Shown one piece after another: positions 22,228 through 30,638 of a DNA stretch of 64,000 nt. A model generated the notes under the pieces. That model had not been told where the DNA came from, ran no database searches, and saw only the letters and a program-made list of their open reading frames with translations. Made by a program: the position numbers and the translations under genes. The stretch's first letter is position 1, and each line of letters begins with the position of its first letter. The DNA comes from JBQTIQ01 sp052387955 (lineage in GTDB: Bacteria > Actinomycetota > Acidimicrobiia > Acidimicrobiales > JACDCH01): NCBI GenBank assembly GCA_052387955.1, contig JBQTIQ010000017.1:1-64000 (forward strand), written 5' to 3'.

Positions 22228-22298
22228 CGGCCGGGACCTCCTTCGGGACCACCGTCCCCGAGGGCCGTCCGCAGGGCGGGGCACGGTAGTCTGGCCCG

Positions 22299-22463
22299 GT
22301 GAACCTCGGAGCGCCGGAACTCATCATCATCCTGCTGGTCGTGCTGTTGCTCTTCGGTGGGGCCAAGCTTCCCAAGCTGGCCCGATCGCTGGGCCAGGCC
22401 CAGAAGGAATTCAAGGACGGCATGGTGGAGACGAAGAAGAAGGGCGAAGACGAGACCGTCTGA
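22299..22463 (+). CDS. tatA: Sec-independent translocase subunit TatA/E
   Basis: This 54-residue protein begins VNLGAPELIIILLVVLLLFG and continues GAKLPKLARSLGQAQKEFKD, the exact TatA layout: a short periplasmic end, one hydrophobic helix, the FG hinge with a KLP stretch, then an amphipathic helix and charged tail. TatA forms the protein-conducting part of the twin-arginine pathway. It starts with GTG 71 bp from the divergent formiminotransferase start. No tatB or tatC lies nearby in this window, so TatA is encoded alone here, as is common in actinobacteria. Confidence 0.9.
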   Translation: MNLGAPELIIILLVVLLLFGGAKLPKLARSLGQAQKEFKDGMVETKKKGEDETV

Positions 22464-22635
22464 GCCCAGCGCGAGTTCGATGCTGGGGCCGTCCCGAGGT
22501 CTTGACGCGCCCCTGTCCCGCTGACCTGCTTTCGTCTGCCGGCGTCCATCCGAGGTTCGCCCCATCAGACGTCGACCGCGGGACCTCCGCCCGGCATGAG
22601 TACTCAGGTCGGCTTCGCCGGTACTCGGCTCGAGT

Positions 22636-22890
22636 TCAGGCCGGCGAGGCCACCGGCGAGTTCGTCCGGTTGCGGCGCCGCTTCAAGATGCGCCGGCGTT
22701 CGCGCTCCGAGCAGCCGCCCCAGACACCGTGATCGATGCGGTTCTCGAGGGCGTACTCGAGGCAGGGCGCCTTGACCGGGCAGGTGGCGCAGATCCGGCG
22801 GGCGACATCGACACCGACACCGTCGCTGGGGAAGAACGTCGCCGGCGGGATCTCGCGACAGAGGCCCTTGTGCATCCAGTCAGTGTCCAT
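22636..22890 (-). CDS. second WhiB-family regulator
   Basis: This 84-residue protein has C-x22-C-x2-C-x5-C (LC ... ICATCPVKAPC), the GVWGGCSERERRR turn and basic DNA-proximal tail KRRRNRTN. The start ATG (MDTDWMHKGLC) follows GGAACGGAGCTCAC, so GGAG is the ribosome site. The compact N-terminus with its early first cysteine resembles the WhiB2/WhmD or WhiB7-like small members, but subfamily is not certain. It is convergent with tatA and divergent from the 92-residue unknown. Confidence 0.93.
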   Translation of the reverse strand: MDTDWMHKGLCREIPPATFFPSDGVGVDVARRICATCPVKAPCLEYALENRIDHGVWGGCSERERRRILKRRRNRTNSPVASPA

Positions 22891-23136
22891 GTGAGCTCCG
22901 TTCCTCGACGCATCTACGGTGCCGATTAGCTCGTCGGTCCATAGAGACGTTGAGTTGATGTTCGGCGTTCCGCTTTTCGTTACATTCGTCGGGCCACGGC
23001 CACGAGTACGGGACCATCGACTCGTCATGTCGGCCACAGGAGACATCAACGCGGGTAAGGCCAAGATCAAGGCCTCGGGCCGAGGCCGGCCGCGGGCGGA
23101 TCTGCGGTGACGAAACGACCCGGTACGATCCCCGCC
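22891..23136. other. divergent spacer, whiB promoter region
   Basis: The 246 bp contain a relatively AT-rich stretch around 22945-22990 (for example TTCCGCTTTTCGTTACATTC) that probably holds the minus-strand whiB promoter. I see no gene or structured RNA here. Confidence 0.3.
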
Positions 23137-23415
23137 ATGGCCATGGCCGAAGCGCGCACCGAGCACGAACCGCCCCGCGGCCACGTCCGGGTCGTCTACA
23201 TGGGGCCGGTGGCCCCGCACTGGGACCTCCACGCTGACTTCGGCGACCGGACCCTCATCGAGGAGTTCCGCGCCCGGGTGCTGGCCCGCCTCGAGTTGCT
23301 GCCCCCGCACGATCCTCAGTTCCGGCGCAACCGTGAACGGGTGGTCCGTGACGCCGAGCGCGAGAACCTGATGCTGCAATGGGACCTGGGCGTCCCCGAA
23401 GACGACGCCGGGTGA
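23137..23415 (+). CDS. small conserved hypothetical protein
   Basis: I do not recognise this 92-residue protein (MAMAEARTEHEPPRGHVRVV...). It is soluble, has no signal peptide, and contains the core HVRVVYMGPVAPHWDLHADFG followed by an Arg/Glu-rich helical C-terminus (DPQFRRNRERVVRDAERENL). A GTG at 23107 could extend it by ten residues. It lies 58 bp upstream of ppk on the same strand, so it could belong to that transcription unit. Confidence 0.6.
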   Translation: MAMAEARTEHEPPRGHVRVVYMGPVAPHWDLHADFGDRTLIEEFRARVLARLELLPPHDPQFRRNRERVVRDAERENLMLQWDLGVPEDDAG

Positions 23416-23473
23416 GCCGGTCGTTGGCCGGCGGGCCTGCCCCCGTTCACCCGCCCGCACTACCTTCGTAGCG

Positions 23474-25579
23474 GTGCCCGGCGAGCCCGGATCAGTCGTC
23501 GTCGGCGAGAGCTTCGTCGAAGGCCGCATCTTAAACCGGGAGCTGTCGTGGCTCGATTTCGACGCCCGGGTGCTCGCCCTGGCCCGCAAGGAGTCGGTGC
23601 CGCTGCTCGAACGGGCGAAGTTCCTGGCCATCTTCAGCCAGAACCTGGACGAGTTCTTCCAGGTCCGGGTAGCGGGCCTGAAGGACCAAGTCGCCGCCGG
23701 TATCCAGGTGCCGACACCGGACGGGCGGACGCCGGCCCAGGCCCTGCTCGAGATCCGGGACCGGGTCGAGGTCCTGGTGGCCGAGGCCGAGGGCGCCTTT
23801 CGCGACGAAGTGGCCCCCGGTCTGGCCGAGAACGGGATCGTGTTCTCCTCGTACGCCGAGCTCGAGGACGACGACGTCAAGACCCTCGACGCCGTGTTCG
23901 AACAGCGGGTGTTCCCGGTGCTCACCCCGCTCGCCGTCGACCCTGGCCATCCCTTTCCCTACATCTCCCACCTTTCGCTGAACCTGGCTGTGATCGTGCG
24001 CGACCCGGTCACCCGCAGCCGCCGCTTCGCCCGGGTCAAGGTGCCGCCGCTGCTGCCTCGGTTCCTTGTCCTGCCCGACGGCGAGCGCTTCGTGCCCCTC
24101 GAGCAGGTCATCGCCGCCCACGTCGGCCAGCTCTTCTTGGGCATGGAGGTGCTCGAGAGCCACAGCTTCCGGGTCACCCGCAACGCCGACCTCACCCTCG
24201 AGGAGGAGGAAGCAGACGACCTGCTGGCGGCGGTCGAGTACGAGCTGCGCCGGCGCCGCTTCCGCCGGGCGGTGCGGCTCGAGCTCGAGACCGGCACCAC
24301 CACGGAGGTGCGCGAGCTCCTGCAGCGTGAGCTCGACGTCGACGACGAGGACGTGTACCTGTGCGCCGGCCCGCTCGACCTCGGCGGCCTGTGGGCCGTG
24401 CACGCCCTCGACCGGCCTGACATCAAGGACCCCCCCTACGCACCGGTCACCCCCAAACCGTTGGTGCCGCCCTCTGACGCCGACGTGGCCGACCTCTTCG
24501 CCGTGCTGCGCCGGGCCGACGTGCTCGTGCACCACCCCTACGACAGCTTCGTCACCACCGTGGAGGAGTTCGTGCGGGCGGCCTCGGTCGATCCCCAGGT
24601 CCAGGCGATCAAACTCACCCTCTACCGCACTTCGGGCGACAGCCCGATCGTGCGATCGCTGATCCGGGCGGCCGAGCGGGGCAAGCAGGTGGCCGCTCTG
24701 GTGGAGCTCAAGGCCCGGGGGGACGAGCAGGCCAACATCGAATGGGCCCGGGCGCTGGAAGAGGCCGGTGTCCATGTGGTCTACGGGCTCGTCGGGCTGA
24801 AGACCCACTCCAAGACCGCCCTGGTCGTGCGCGACGAACCCGGTGGCATCCGCCGCTACGCCCACATCGGTACCGGCAACTACAACTCGAAGACGGCCGC
24901 CCTCTACGAGGACCTCGGCCTGTTGACCTCCGACGAGGAGCTCGGGGCCGACCTGACCCAGCTGTTCAACTACCTCACCGGCTACGGGCGCGACGTGCGC
25001 TACCGGAAGCTGCTGGTGGCCCCGCACTCGCTGCGGCCGGCGCTGCGCCGGCTGATCGACGGCGAGGCGGCGGCGGTCCGGGGCGGCGGGCCCGCCGCCG
25101 GGCGCATCCGGGCGAAGATGAACAGCCTCGTCGACCCCGACCTCATCGACGCCCTCTACGCCGCGTCCCAGGCCGGGGTCGAGATCGACCTGGTGGTGCG
25201 GGGGATGTGCTGTCTGCGGCCGGGCGTGCCCGGCCTGTCCGAGACGATCCGGGTGCGTTCCATCGTGGGCCGCTACCTCGAGCATTCCCGCGTCTACGAG
25301 TTCGCCAACGGCGCCGGCAAGGGGCGGGCGGCGGCCTACATCGGCTCGGCTGACTGGATGCCCCGCAACCTCGACCGTCGGGTCGAGGTGCTGACCCCGG
25401 TGGACGACGCCGAACTGCAGGGGCGGCTGCGCGAGGTGCTCGACGTGAGCCTGGCCGACGACGTGCTGGCCTGGTCGCTCGGCCCCGATGGCGAGTGGGC
25501 CAAGGTGCCGACGACGACCGGGGTCGAGAGCCAACTCGTGTTCCAGGAGCTGACAATGGCCCGGGGGTCGACGTCCTGA
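23474..25579 (+). CDS. ppk: polyphosphate kinase 1
   Basis: This 701-residue enzyme polymerises the gamma-phosphate of ATP into inorganic polyphosphate and can run in reverse. The N-terminal signature is ILNRELSWLDFDARVL, followed by IFSQNLDEFFQVRVAG. The phosphorylated His lies in VGLKTHSKTALVVR near residue 445, and the second His in YLEHSRVYEF. Other family blocks are THIGTGNYN-like AHIGTGNYNSKTA and VRGMCCLRPGVPG. The start is a GTG. The stop overlaps the start region of the CYTH-CHAD gene, so they are probably cotranslated. In mycobacteria ppk1 is likewise next to a Nudix gene. Confidence 0.96.
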   Translation: MPGEPGSVVVGESFVEGRILNRELSWLDFDARVLALARKESVPLLERAKFLAIFSQNLDEFFQVRVAGLKDQVAAGIQVPTPDGRTPAQALLEIRDRVEVLVAEAEGAFRDEVAPGLAENGIVFSSYAELEDDDVKTLDAVFEQRVFPVLTPLAVDPGHPFPYISHLSLNLAVIVRDPVTRSRRFARVKVPPLLPRFLVLPDGERFVPLEQVIAAHVGQLFLGMEVLESHSFRVTRNADLTLEEEEADDLLAAVEYELRRRRFRRAVRLELETGTTTEVRELLQRELDVDDEDVYLCAGPLDLGGLWAVHALDRPDIKDPPYAPVTPKPLVPPSDADVADLFAVLRRADVLVHHPYDSFVTTVEEFVRAASVDPQVQAIKLTLYRTSGDSPIVRSLIRAAERGKQVAALVELKARGDEQANIEWARALEEAGVHVVYGLVGLKTHSKTALVVRDEPGGIRRYAHIGTGNYNSKTAALYEDLGLLTSDEELGADLTQLFNYLTGYGRDVRYRKLLVAPHSLRPALRRLIDGEAAAVRGGGPAAGRIRAKMNSLVDPDLIDALYAASQAGVEIDLVVRGMCCLRPGVPGLSETIRVRSIVGRYLEHSRVYEFANGAGKGRAAAYIGSADWMPRNLDRRVEVLTPVDDAELQGRLREVLDVSLADDVLAWSLGPDGEWAKVPTTTGVESQLVFQELTMARGSTS

Positions 25580-27084
25580 GCGTCGAACGGGAGGCGAAGC
25601 TCAGCGCCATCGCCGGTTTCGAGCTCCCCGACCTCGACGGGGTGCTGCCAGGGGTGACGGCCGGCGCCGCCGAGGTGAAGGTGCTCGACGCCGTCTACTA
25701 CGACACCGACGACCTGCGCCTGGTGCGCGACGGCGTCAGCCTGCGCCACCGCAACGACCGGTGGACGACCAAATTGCCCGATCCTGGCGGCAACGGCGGT
25801 GGTGCGATGTTGGCCCGCGACGAGATCGACAGCTACGCCCCACCCGGCACCCCCCCTGACGAGCAGGTCCGCCTGGTGCGGTCCCGGGCGCGGGCCGAGG
25901 CCCTGGTGCCGGTCGTGCGCCTCGTCACCACCCGCCGTACCGTCGCCCTGCGGTCGGCTGCCGGGGAGCCGCTGGCCGAGGTGGCCGACGACCGGGTCGA
26001 GGTGCTCGACCGCGGCGGCTCGCCGGCGGGCTGGTTCCGGGAGATCGAAGTCGAACTGGCAGAAGGTGCCGACGCCGACCTCCTGCGCCCTGTCGTGGAA
26101 CGGCTGAAGGCCGCCGGAGCGGCATCGGGCACACCCACGCCCAAGGTGGCTCGGGCGCTGGGGCCGCCGGCCCAGGCGCCGCCGGAGGTCGTAGCCGAGG
26201 GCTACGACCCGGCCCAACGCCCGCCGGCGGTGGACGTCGTGCGGGCCGCGGTCGCCGGTGCCGTCGAGCGGATCATCGTCCATGACCCGGTGATCCGCCT
26301 CGACACCGATCCCGAGGGTGTCCACAAGGCCCGGGTGGGCACCCGACAGTTGCGCTCCGACCTGCGGACCTTCGGTCCACTCGTCGGGCCCGATTGGTCG
26401 GGCCCGTTGCGGGGCGAGCTCAAGTGGTTGGCCGACAAATTGGGCCAGGTACGGGACGCCGACGTGCTCGGCGCCCGTCTGCGGGCCGCCGTCGAGGTCC
26501 TGGCCCCGCCCGACCAGGCGGCGGCCCAGTGGGTGATGGACCGTTGCGGCCGCGAACGGGCCCGGGCCCAGGGCGAACTGGTCGACGCGCTCGACACCGC
26601 CCGCTACCTCGCCCTGCTCGACGACCTGGTCGAAGGCGCCCGACAGCCCGAGGTCTGCCCCGACGCACGGCGGCCGGCGTCGCAGGTGGTGCCGGCGCTG
26701 GCCCGTCGGCCGTGGCGCAAGCTACGCCAGGAGGTGGCTGCGCTCGGCGAGGCCCCCGACGACGACGCCCTGCACCGGGTACGGATCAGGGCCAAGCGGG
26801 CGCGCTACGCGGTCGAGGCCGTCGCGCCCCTCGTCGGTCCCGAAGCGGTCCAGCTGGGCAAGGCCCTGGCCCAGGTCCAAGATGTGCTCGGTGACCGCCA
26901 CGACGCGGTGGTGGCCGAGGAATGGTTGCGTCGAGCCGAGGGCGAGGCGTCGAGCCCGGCGGTGGTGCACGCCATCGGTGCCCTCGTCGAGACCGAACGC
27001 CGGGCCGGCACCGAGGCGCTCGAGAAGTGGCCGGCGGCGTGGTCGGTGGTCGATCACGGCGATCTCACCGGTTGGTTGCGATGA
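25576..27084 (+). CDS. CYTH-CHAD domain protein
   Basis: The first roughly 190 residues form a CYTH domain, opening with VEREAKLSA (the ExExK motif) and continuing YYDTDDLRLVRDGVSLRHR. A CHAD domain follows, with His- and Arg-rich helices VHKARVGTRQLRSDLRTF and LHRVRIRAKRARYAVEAVAP. CYTH enzymes act on triphosphates and CHAD domains bind polyphosphate, which fits the position directly after ppk. No ATG lies near the domain start. A CTG at 25576 overlaps the ppk stop (CTGA) and is preceded by GGGGG; the nearest standard start is a GTG at 25495, 81 bp inside ppk. I used the CTG and mark the start as uncertain. Confidence 0.88.
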   Translation: MSVEREAKLSAIAGFELPDLDGVLPGVTAGAAEVKVLDAVYYDTDDLRLVRDGVSLRHRNDRWTTKLPDPGGNGGGAMLARDEIDSYAPPGTPPDEQVRLVRSRARAEALVPVVRLVTTRRTVALRSAAGEPLAEVADDRVEVLDRGGSPAGWFREIEVELAEGADADLLRPVVERLKAAGAASGTPTPKVARALGPPAQAPPEVVAEGYDPAQRPPAVDVVRAAVAGAVERIIVHDPVIRLDTDPEGVHKARVGTRQLRSDLRTFGPLVGPDWSGPLRGELKWLADKLGQVRDADVLGARLRAAVEVLAPPDQAAAQWVMDRCGRERARAQGELVDALDTARYLALLDDLVEGARQPEVCPDARRPASQVVPALARRPWRKLRQEVAALGEAPDDDALHRVRIRAKRARYAVEAVAPLVGPEAVQLGKALAQVQDVLGDRHDAVVAEEWLRRAEGEASSPAVVHAIGALVETERRAGTEALEKWPAAWSVVDHGDLTGWLR

Positions 27085-27129
27085 GGGTCGTCGGCCGCCG
27101 GCAGCTGCCGGCGGGATGAGCGCACCACG

Positions 27130-27618
27130 GTGGCCCGGGGGCGCGCGCTGCTCCGCAAGGTGCCCGATGGGTGGGCCCGGCGGCTGTTGCGCTCCGCCCG
27201 TCGACTGCTCGGCATGAGGACACCGACGGTCCGGGCCTCGGGTGGCATCGTGACCGGGCCCGGCGGCGAGCGGGTGCTGCTCGTGCACCGTCCCCGCTAC
27301 GACGACTGGTCGTTCCCCAAGGGCAAACGGGAACACGGAGAGACCGACGAGCAGTGCGCCGTGCGGGAGGTCGAGGAGGAGACCGGGCTGCGGTGCCGGC
27401 TGGGCCGGGAGCTTCTGCCCACCCGCTACATCGACGGCAAGGGCCGCGACAAGCTGGTGCGGTACTGGCAGATGGCCGTGGTCGGCGAGACGCCGTGGCA
27501 GCCGGGCCACGAGGTCGACGAGCTGCGGTGGTGCCGGCCCGACGAGGCTGCCGCCCTGCTCAGCTACGAACGCGACGTCGAAGTGCTCCACACCTGGCAG
27601 GCCCCGGGCCGCCGGTGA
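27130..27618 (+). CDS. Nudix hydrolase (MutT-like)
   Basis: This 162-residue protein hydrolyses a nucleoside diphosphate-linked substrate. The Nudix box is intact: GKREHGETDEQCAVREVEEETG. A preceding strand reads GERVLLVHRPRYDDWSFPKG. In mycobacteria the neighbour of ppk1 is MutT1, which also carries a histidine-phosphatase domain; that domain is absent here. The GTG at 27130 gives a basic leader; an ATG at 27214 (MRTPTVRASGG) is the alternative and would start right at the domain. Its stop overlaps the next start (GTGA). Confidence 0.88.
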   Translation: MARGRALLRKVPDGWARRLLRSARRLLGMRTPTVRASGGIVTGPGGERVLLVHRPRYDDWSFPKGKREHGETDEQCAVREVEEETGLRCRLGRELLPTRYIDGKGRDKLVRYWQMAVVGETPWQPGHEVDELRWCRPDEAAALLSYERDVEVLHTWQAPGRR

Positions 27619-28904
27619 ACCCCCGGCCGGCGCCGTCTACCTGGCGACCGACCCCCAATGACCCGGCCGACTGGTTCCCGGCCGAGCAGCTCGACCGCGC
27701 CCGCCGCTACCAGCGGCCGCTGCGGAGGATGCGGGCGCTCCGTACCGCCGTCGCCACCGCAGTGGTGGCGGTGTTCGCCTTCGGCGGGGTCGGCGTGGCG
27801 GTGGTCGAGGCCAGCGGCGCCGACGGCTGGACCGAACGGCTGTTGGTCCTTGCCCTGGCCCTGCAGGTGGCGGCCCTGGCCTACGACGTGCCCCTCGACG
27901 CCTGGGTCGATCTCGTCCATGACCGCCGGTGGGGGGTGTCGACCCAGACCGGCCGGGGATTCGTCTCCGACCAGGCCCGCAGCTTCGTGCTCACCGCCGT
28001 CACCAACGTGGTGTTGCTGGTGCCGCTGTACGCGCTGGTCCGGGGCACCGGACTGTGGTGGCTGTGGGGTTGGGCGTTGGTGATGACCGTCGCCGTCGCG
28101 TTCGGCTATCTCCATCCGATCGTGATCGCACCGCTGTTCAACCGCTTCACCCCGCTGGCGCCGGGAGACCTGGCCGATCGGGTGGCGGCGGTGGCGAGCG
28201 CCGCCGGGGTCGACCTCGACGGGACGTTGGTGGCCGACGAGAGCCGCCGGTCGGCCCGTCACAACGCTTACGTGGCCGGGCTCGGTGCCACCCGTCGGAT
28301 GGTGCTGTTCGACACGCTGCTGGCCGAGCCCCCGGGAGCCGTGGAGCAGGTCGTGGCCCACGAGATCGGCCACTGGCGCCGGCACCACGTTCGCGCTCAG
28401 GCGCTCGTCGCCGCCGCTGGGGGCCTGGCCGTGGCGGTTGGGCTCTACGCCGTCGAGCAGTGGGCCTGGTTGCTGGCCCGGGCCGACCTCGGTCCCGAGG
28501 CCGGGCTCGGGGACCCGGCCTCGCTGCCGTTGCTGTTGCTGGCGGCCCAGGTGGGCGCCGGGCTGGCCGGCGTCGCCAGCGCCTTCGTGTCCCGTGCCTT
28601 CGAGCGACAGGCCGACGAAGAGGCCCTGGTGCTGCTCGGTGACGCTGATGGCCTCGTCGATATGCACCGCCGGCTCCACGTGCAGAACCTGGCCGACCTC
28701 GACCCCGGGCCCCTGGCGTACCTGGGCCGGACCCACCCGCCGGCGGCGGAGCGGATGGCCTTCGCCCGGGCGTGGGCCGCCCACCGAGGTGCCGGGGCGC
28801 CGGGATCCGGGCAGGGCCTCCGGGCAAGAACGCTGCCGACCGGGCCGGTCGACGCCATTCACCCAGGGCCCTGCCCGGGGGACTGGCCCCACGCGACGAA
28901 CTGA
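27615..28904 (+). CDS. M48 family metallopeptidase (Ste24-like)
   Basis: This 429-residue membrane protease has several hydrophobic spans and the zinc-binding motif HEIGHW, in VEQVVAHEIGHWRRHH, with the third ligand Glu in SRAFERQADEEA. The pattern and the preceding loop VADESRRSARHNAYVAGLG match CAAX-type Ste24 peptidases and HtpX relatives. The substrate is unknown; eukaryotic homologues process prenylated peptides and bacterial ones handle membrane proteins. The GTG at 27615 overlaps the Nudix stop (GTGA), implying translational coupling. The C-terminal 40 residues are Gly/Arg/Pro-rich and not conserved. Confidence 0.88.
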   Translation: MNPRPAPSTWRPTPNDPADWFPAEQLDRARRYQRPLRRMRALRTAVATAVVAVFAFGGVGVAVVEASGADGWTERLLVLALALQVAALAYDVPLDAWVDLVHDRRWGVSTQTGRGFVSDQARSFVLTAVTNVVLLVPLYALVRGTGLWWLWGWALVMTVAVAFGYLHPIVIAPLFNRFTPLAPGDLADRVAAVASAAGVDLDGTLVADESRRSARHNAYVAGLGATRRMVLFDTLLAEPPGAVEQVVAHEIGHWRRHHVRAQALVAAAGGLAVAVGLYAVEQWAWLLARADLGPEAGLGDPASLPLLLLAAQVGAGLAGVASAFVSRAFERQADEEALVLLGDADGLVDMHRRLHVQNLADLDPGPLAYLGRTHPPAAERMAFARAWAAHRGAGAPGSGQGLRARTLPTGPVDAIHPGPCPGDWPHATN

Positions 28905-29052
28905 CGGTGACGGCGGCGGCTGGGTCGAAGCCCGGCCGCCTCCTCATCGAGGACCCTAAGCAGACGGGGCTGTGCTCAACCAGTAGGTCAACGTGTGACC
29001 ATCCCGTGGACAGTGCCGCCTCGTCTGTGGACAGAGCGGCCAGGCCGTTCAT
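28905..29052. other. gene-free spacer before the 110-bp tandem repeats
   Basis: This is the first part of the only gap of more than 300 bp (28905-29287). It contains GGTCA-N5-TGACC at 28986-29000 and two CGTGGACAG/TGTGGACAG words at about 29005-29036. I see no gene or RNA. Confidence 0.4.
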
Positions 29053-29267
29053 GCTCGGGGGCTGCGCCCCCGGGCCCCATCGTCGCCCGGCTCGCTAGCG
29101 CTCGCCCGGTCGACCGGTCACTGGCGGGCGGAGCGAGCGACGGTGGACCCATGACCGCGCCTGCTCGGGGGCTGCGCCCCCGGGCCCCATCGTCGCCCGG
29201 CTCGCTGGCGCTCGCCCGGTCGACCGGTCACTGGCGGGCGGAGCGAGCGATGGTGGACCAAGTGACC
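29053..29267 (+). repeat. two 110-bp tandem A2 repeats
   Basis: The unit starting GCTCGGGGGCTGCGCCCCCG at 29053 is repeated from 29163 with few changes. It continues through GCTCGCCCGGTCGACCGGTC and GGCGGAGCGAGCGACGGTGG. The A2 core is related to A1 and occurs inverted at 44913-44984. The GGGGGCTGCGCCCCC hairpin is present in each unit. The block lies downstream of the M48 gene and of engB, which converge here. Confidence 0.85.
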
Positions 29268-29287
29268 GTCCCGCCGGCCCGGTCCGC

Positions 29288-29887
29288 TTAGTCGACGCCG
29301 AGCCAGCCCCGTACCAGGCCGCGGAGATGCTCGACGCCGGTGCCCTTGGCCGAGCTGACCCAGGTCACCTCGGCCCGAGGGAGGCCGCATCCGGCGGCCA
29401 TCTCGTTCCGGCGTCGATCCCGCCGCGCCGCCGGCACCTTGTCGTGCTTGGTGGCGATCACCGCGAAGGCCAGGTCGGCAGCCCGCAGCCAGTCCAGCAT
29501 CGTCTCGTCGAGCTTGGTCGGTCCGATCTCGCCGTCGACCACGACCATGGTGGTGCGCAACTCCCGGCGGTCCCGGAGGTATCCCTCCATCATGTGCCGC
29601 CACGATTCTCGCTGGGCCGCCGGCACCGACGCGAAGCCGTAGCCGGGGCAGTCGACCACGGTGGCGTCGTCGAGGGCGAAGCAGTTGAGCAACCGTGTCC
29701 GCCCCGGGGTCTTGGACACCTGGGCCAGGCCCTTGCGGTTGCTGAGGGCGTTGAGGAGCGAGGACTTCCCCACGTTCGATCGCCCGACTACGGCCACCTC
29801 GGCGCGGGTCGGGGGCAGCTCACCGACCGCGGGGGCCGAGAGCACGAAACGAAGGGGCAGCGGCGGGTTGGACAGCTCCGCTACCAG
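29288..29887 (-). CDS. engB: ribosome biogenesis GTPase EngB/YsxC
   Basis: This GTPase has G1 GRSNVGKSSLLNAL, the switch segment KTPGRTRLLNCF, G3 DCPGYGFA, G4 TKHDK and G5 SSAKG. EngB assists large-subunit assembly. With the conserved N-terminal LRFVLSAPAVGELPP, the start should be near 29887, where only a CTG exists. It lies four bases before the upstream TAG. The nearest standard codons are GTG at 29974, overlapping the DsbA-fold gene by 94 bp, and GTG at 29845, which truncates the conserved residues. I used the CTG; the start is uncertain. Confidence 0.88.
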   Translation of the reverse strand: MVAELSNPPLPLRFVLSAPAVGELPPTRAEVAVVGRSNVGKSSLLNALSNRKGLAQVSKTPGRTRLLNCFALDDATVVDCPGYGFASVPAAQRESWRHMMEGYLRDRRELRTTMVVVDGEIGPTKLDETMLDWLRAADLAFAVIATKHDKVPAARRDRRRNEMAAGCGLPRAEVTWVSSAKGTGVEHLRGLVRGWLGVD

Positions 29888-30519
29888 GTGTCGTCGAAGC
29901 GACGCTTGCCCCGGACCGAACGCTTCAGCTCGCTGAAGTCCGGGTTCTCGGCCAGCGTCCGGACCGCGTCCCACATGCGGACGGCGTCGGCGCCGGTGGG
30001 CGCCTGGGAGATCACCGGGCCGAAGAAGCTGGGCCCGTCCGGGGGGAGGAAGCTGAGCACCGGGGTACCGATGAAACCACCGCAGCGGTCGAGGGCCTGA
30101 TCGGTCTCTTCCCCGATGACGTCGTCGAACTCGTCCGAGTAGGCGGCCTCGGCCAACGCCGTCGGGTGGTCGAGTGCGGCCAGGACGCCGGCGATACCCG
30201 ACCGGTCATCGAAGAGGGTGCTGTTGTCCTGGTTGTGGATGACACGGCCGTAGGCGGTGTAGAGCGGCAGCATCGCGGCCGGGCCGGACTCGGCCCGGAC
30301 CGCGGCCGCCACCCGGAGCAGTTCGAGGCCCCGCTCGTGGATGCGCGCGTAGCCCTTGGGAAACTCACGCTCGTAGTCACGGCCGGCATTGAGCTTTCGG
30401 AGCGAGATGAACTTCCAGTCGACGCTGAGTGGGCGCTCATCGGCAACGTTGAGGACCCAACGCGACGTGATCCACGCCCACGGGCACACCGGGTCCCAGA
30501 AGAAGTCGAGGTCTGCCAT
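29881..30519 (-). CDS. DsbA-fold protein, Rv2466c-like (mycothiol-dependent reductase relative), CPWA variant
   Basis: The 212 residues match the DsbA-fold oxidoreductases typified by mycobacterial Rv2466c. Landmarks are FFWDPVCPWAWITSRWVLNVA near the N-terminus, PLYTAYGRVIHNQDN, FIGTPVLSF, and SFFGPVISQAPTGADAVRMW. Rv2466c uses a CPWC pair with mycothiol for nitroreductase/mycoredoxin activity. Here the second Cys is Ala (CPWA), leaving a single active-site Cys. It may work as a monothiol enzyme with mycothiol, or bind a substrate. The ATG at 30519 begins the domain directly. Its stop overlaps the probable engB start. Confidence 0.82.
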   Translation of the reverse strand: MADLDFFWDPVCPWAWITSRWVLNVADERPLSVDWKFISLRKLNAGRDYEREFPKGYARIHERGLELLRVAAAVRAESGPAAMLPLYTAYGRVIHNQDNSTLFDDRSGIAGVLAALDHPTALAEAAYSDEFDDVIGEETDQALDRCGGFIGTPVLSFLPPDGPSFFGPVISQAPTGADAVRMWDAVRTLAENPDFSELKRSVRGKRRFDDTW

Positions 30520-30638
30520 CCCCGGGTACTACCTCCTGGGCCCCGTCGGTATTCCGTGCCAGTCGCGCTCCCCGGTCACGCAGGCCGTTGGGACCGTGCC
30601 TGCATCGGTGGGGGCTCCGACCGGGTAGTCCCGACGCC

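Noticed and set aside
23531..25534. Long minus-strand open frame opposite ppk
   Set aside because: No domain motifs; opposite strand carries an intact PPK1.
29005..29036. Two DnaA-box-like words (CGTGGACAG, TGTGGACAG)
   Set aside because: Only two imperfect copies, and no dnaA, dnaN or gidA nearby; not enough for an origin.
30520..30638. FMN riboswitch upstream of the RibD-like gene
   Set aside because: I do not see the conserved FMN aptamer segments; the leader is short and GC-rich.
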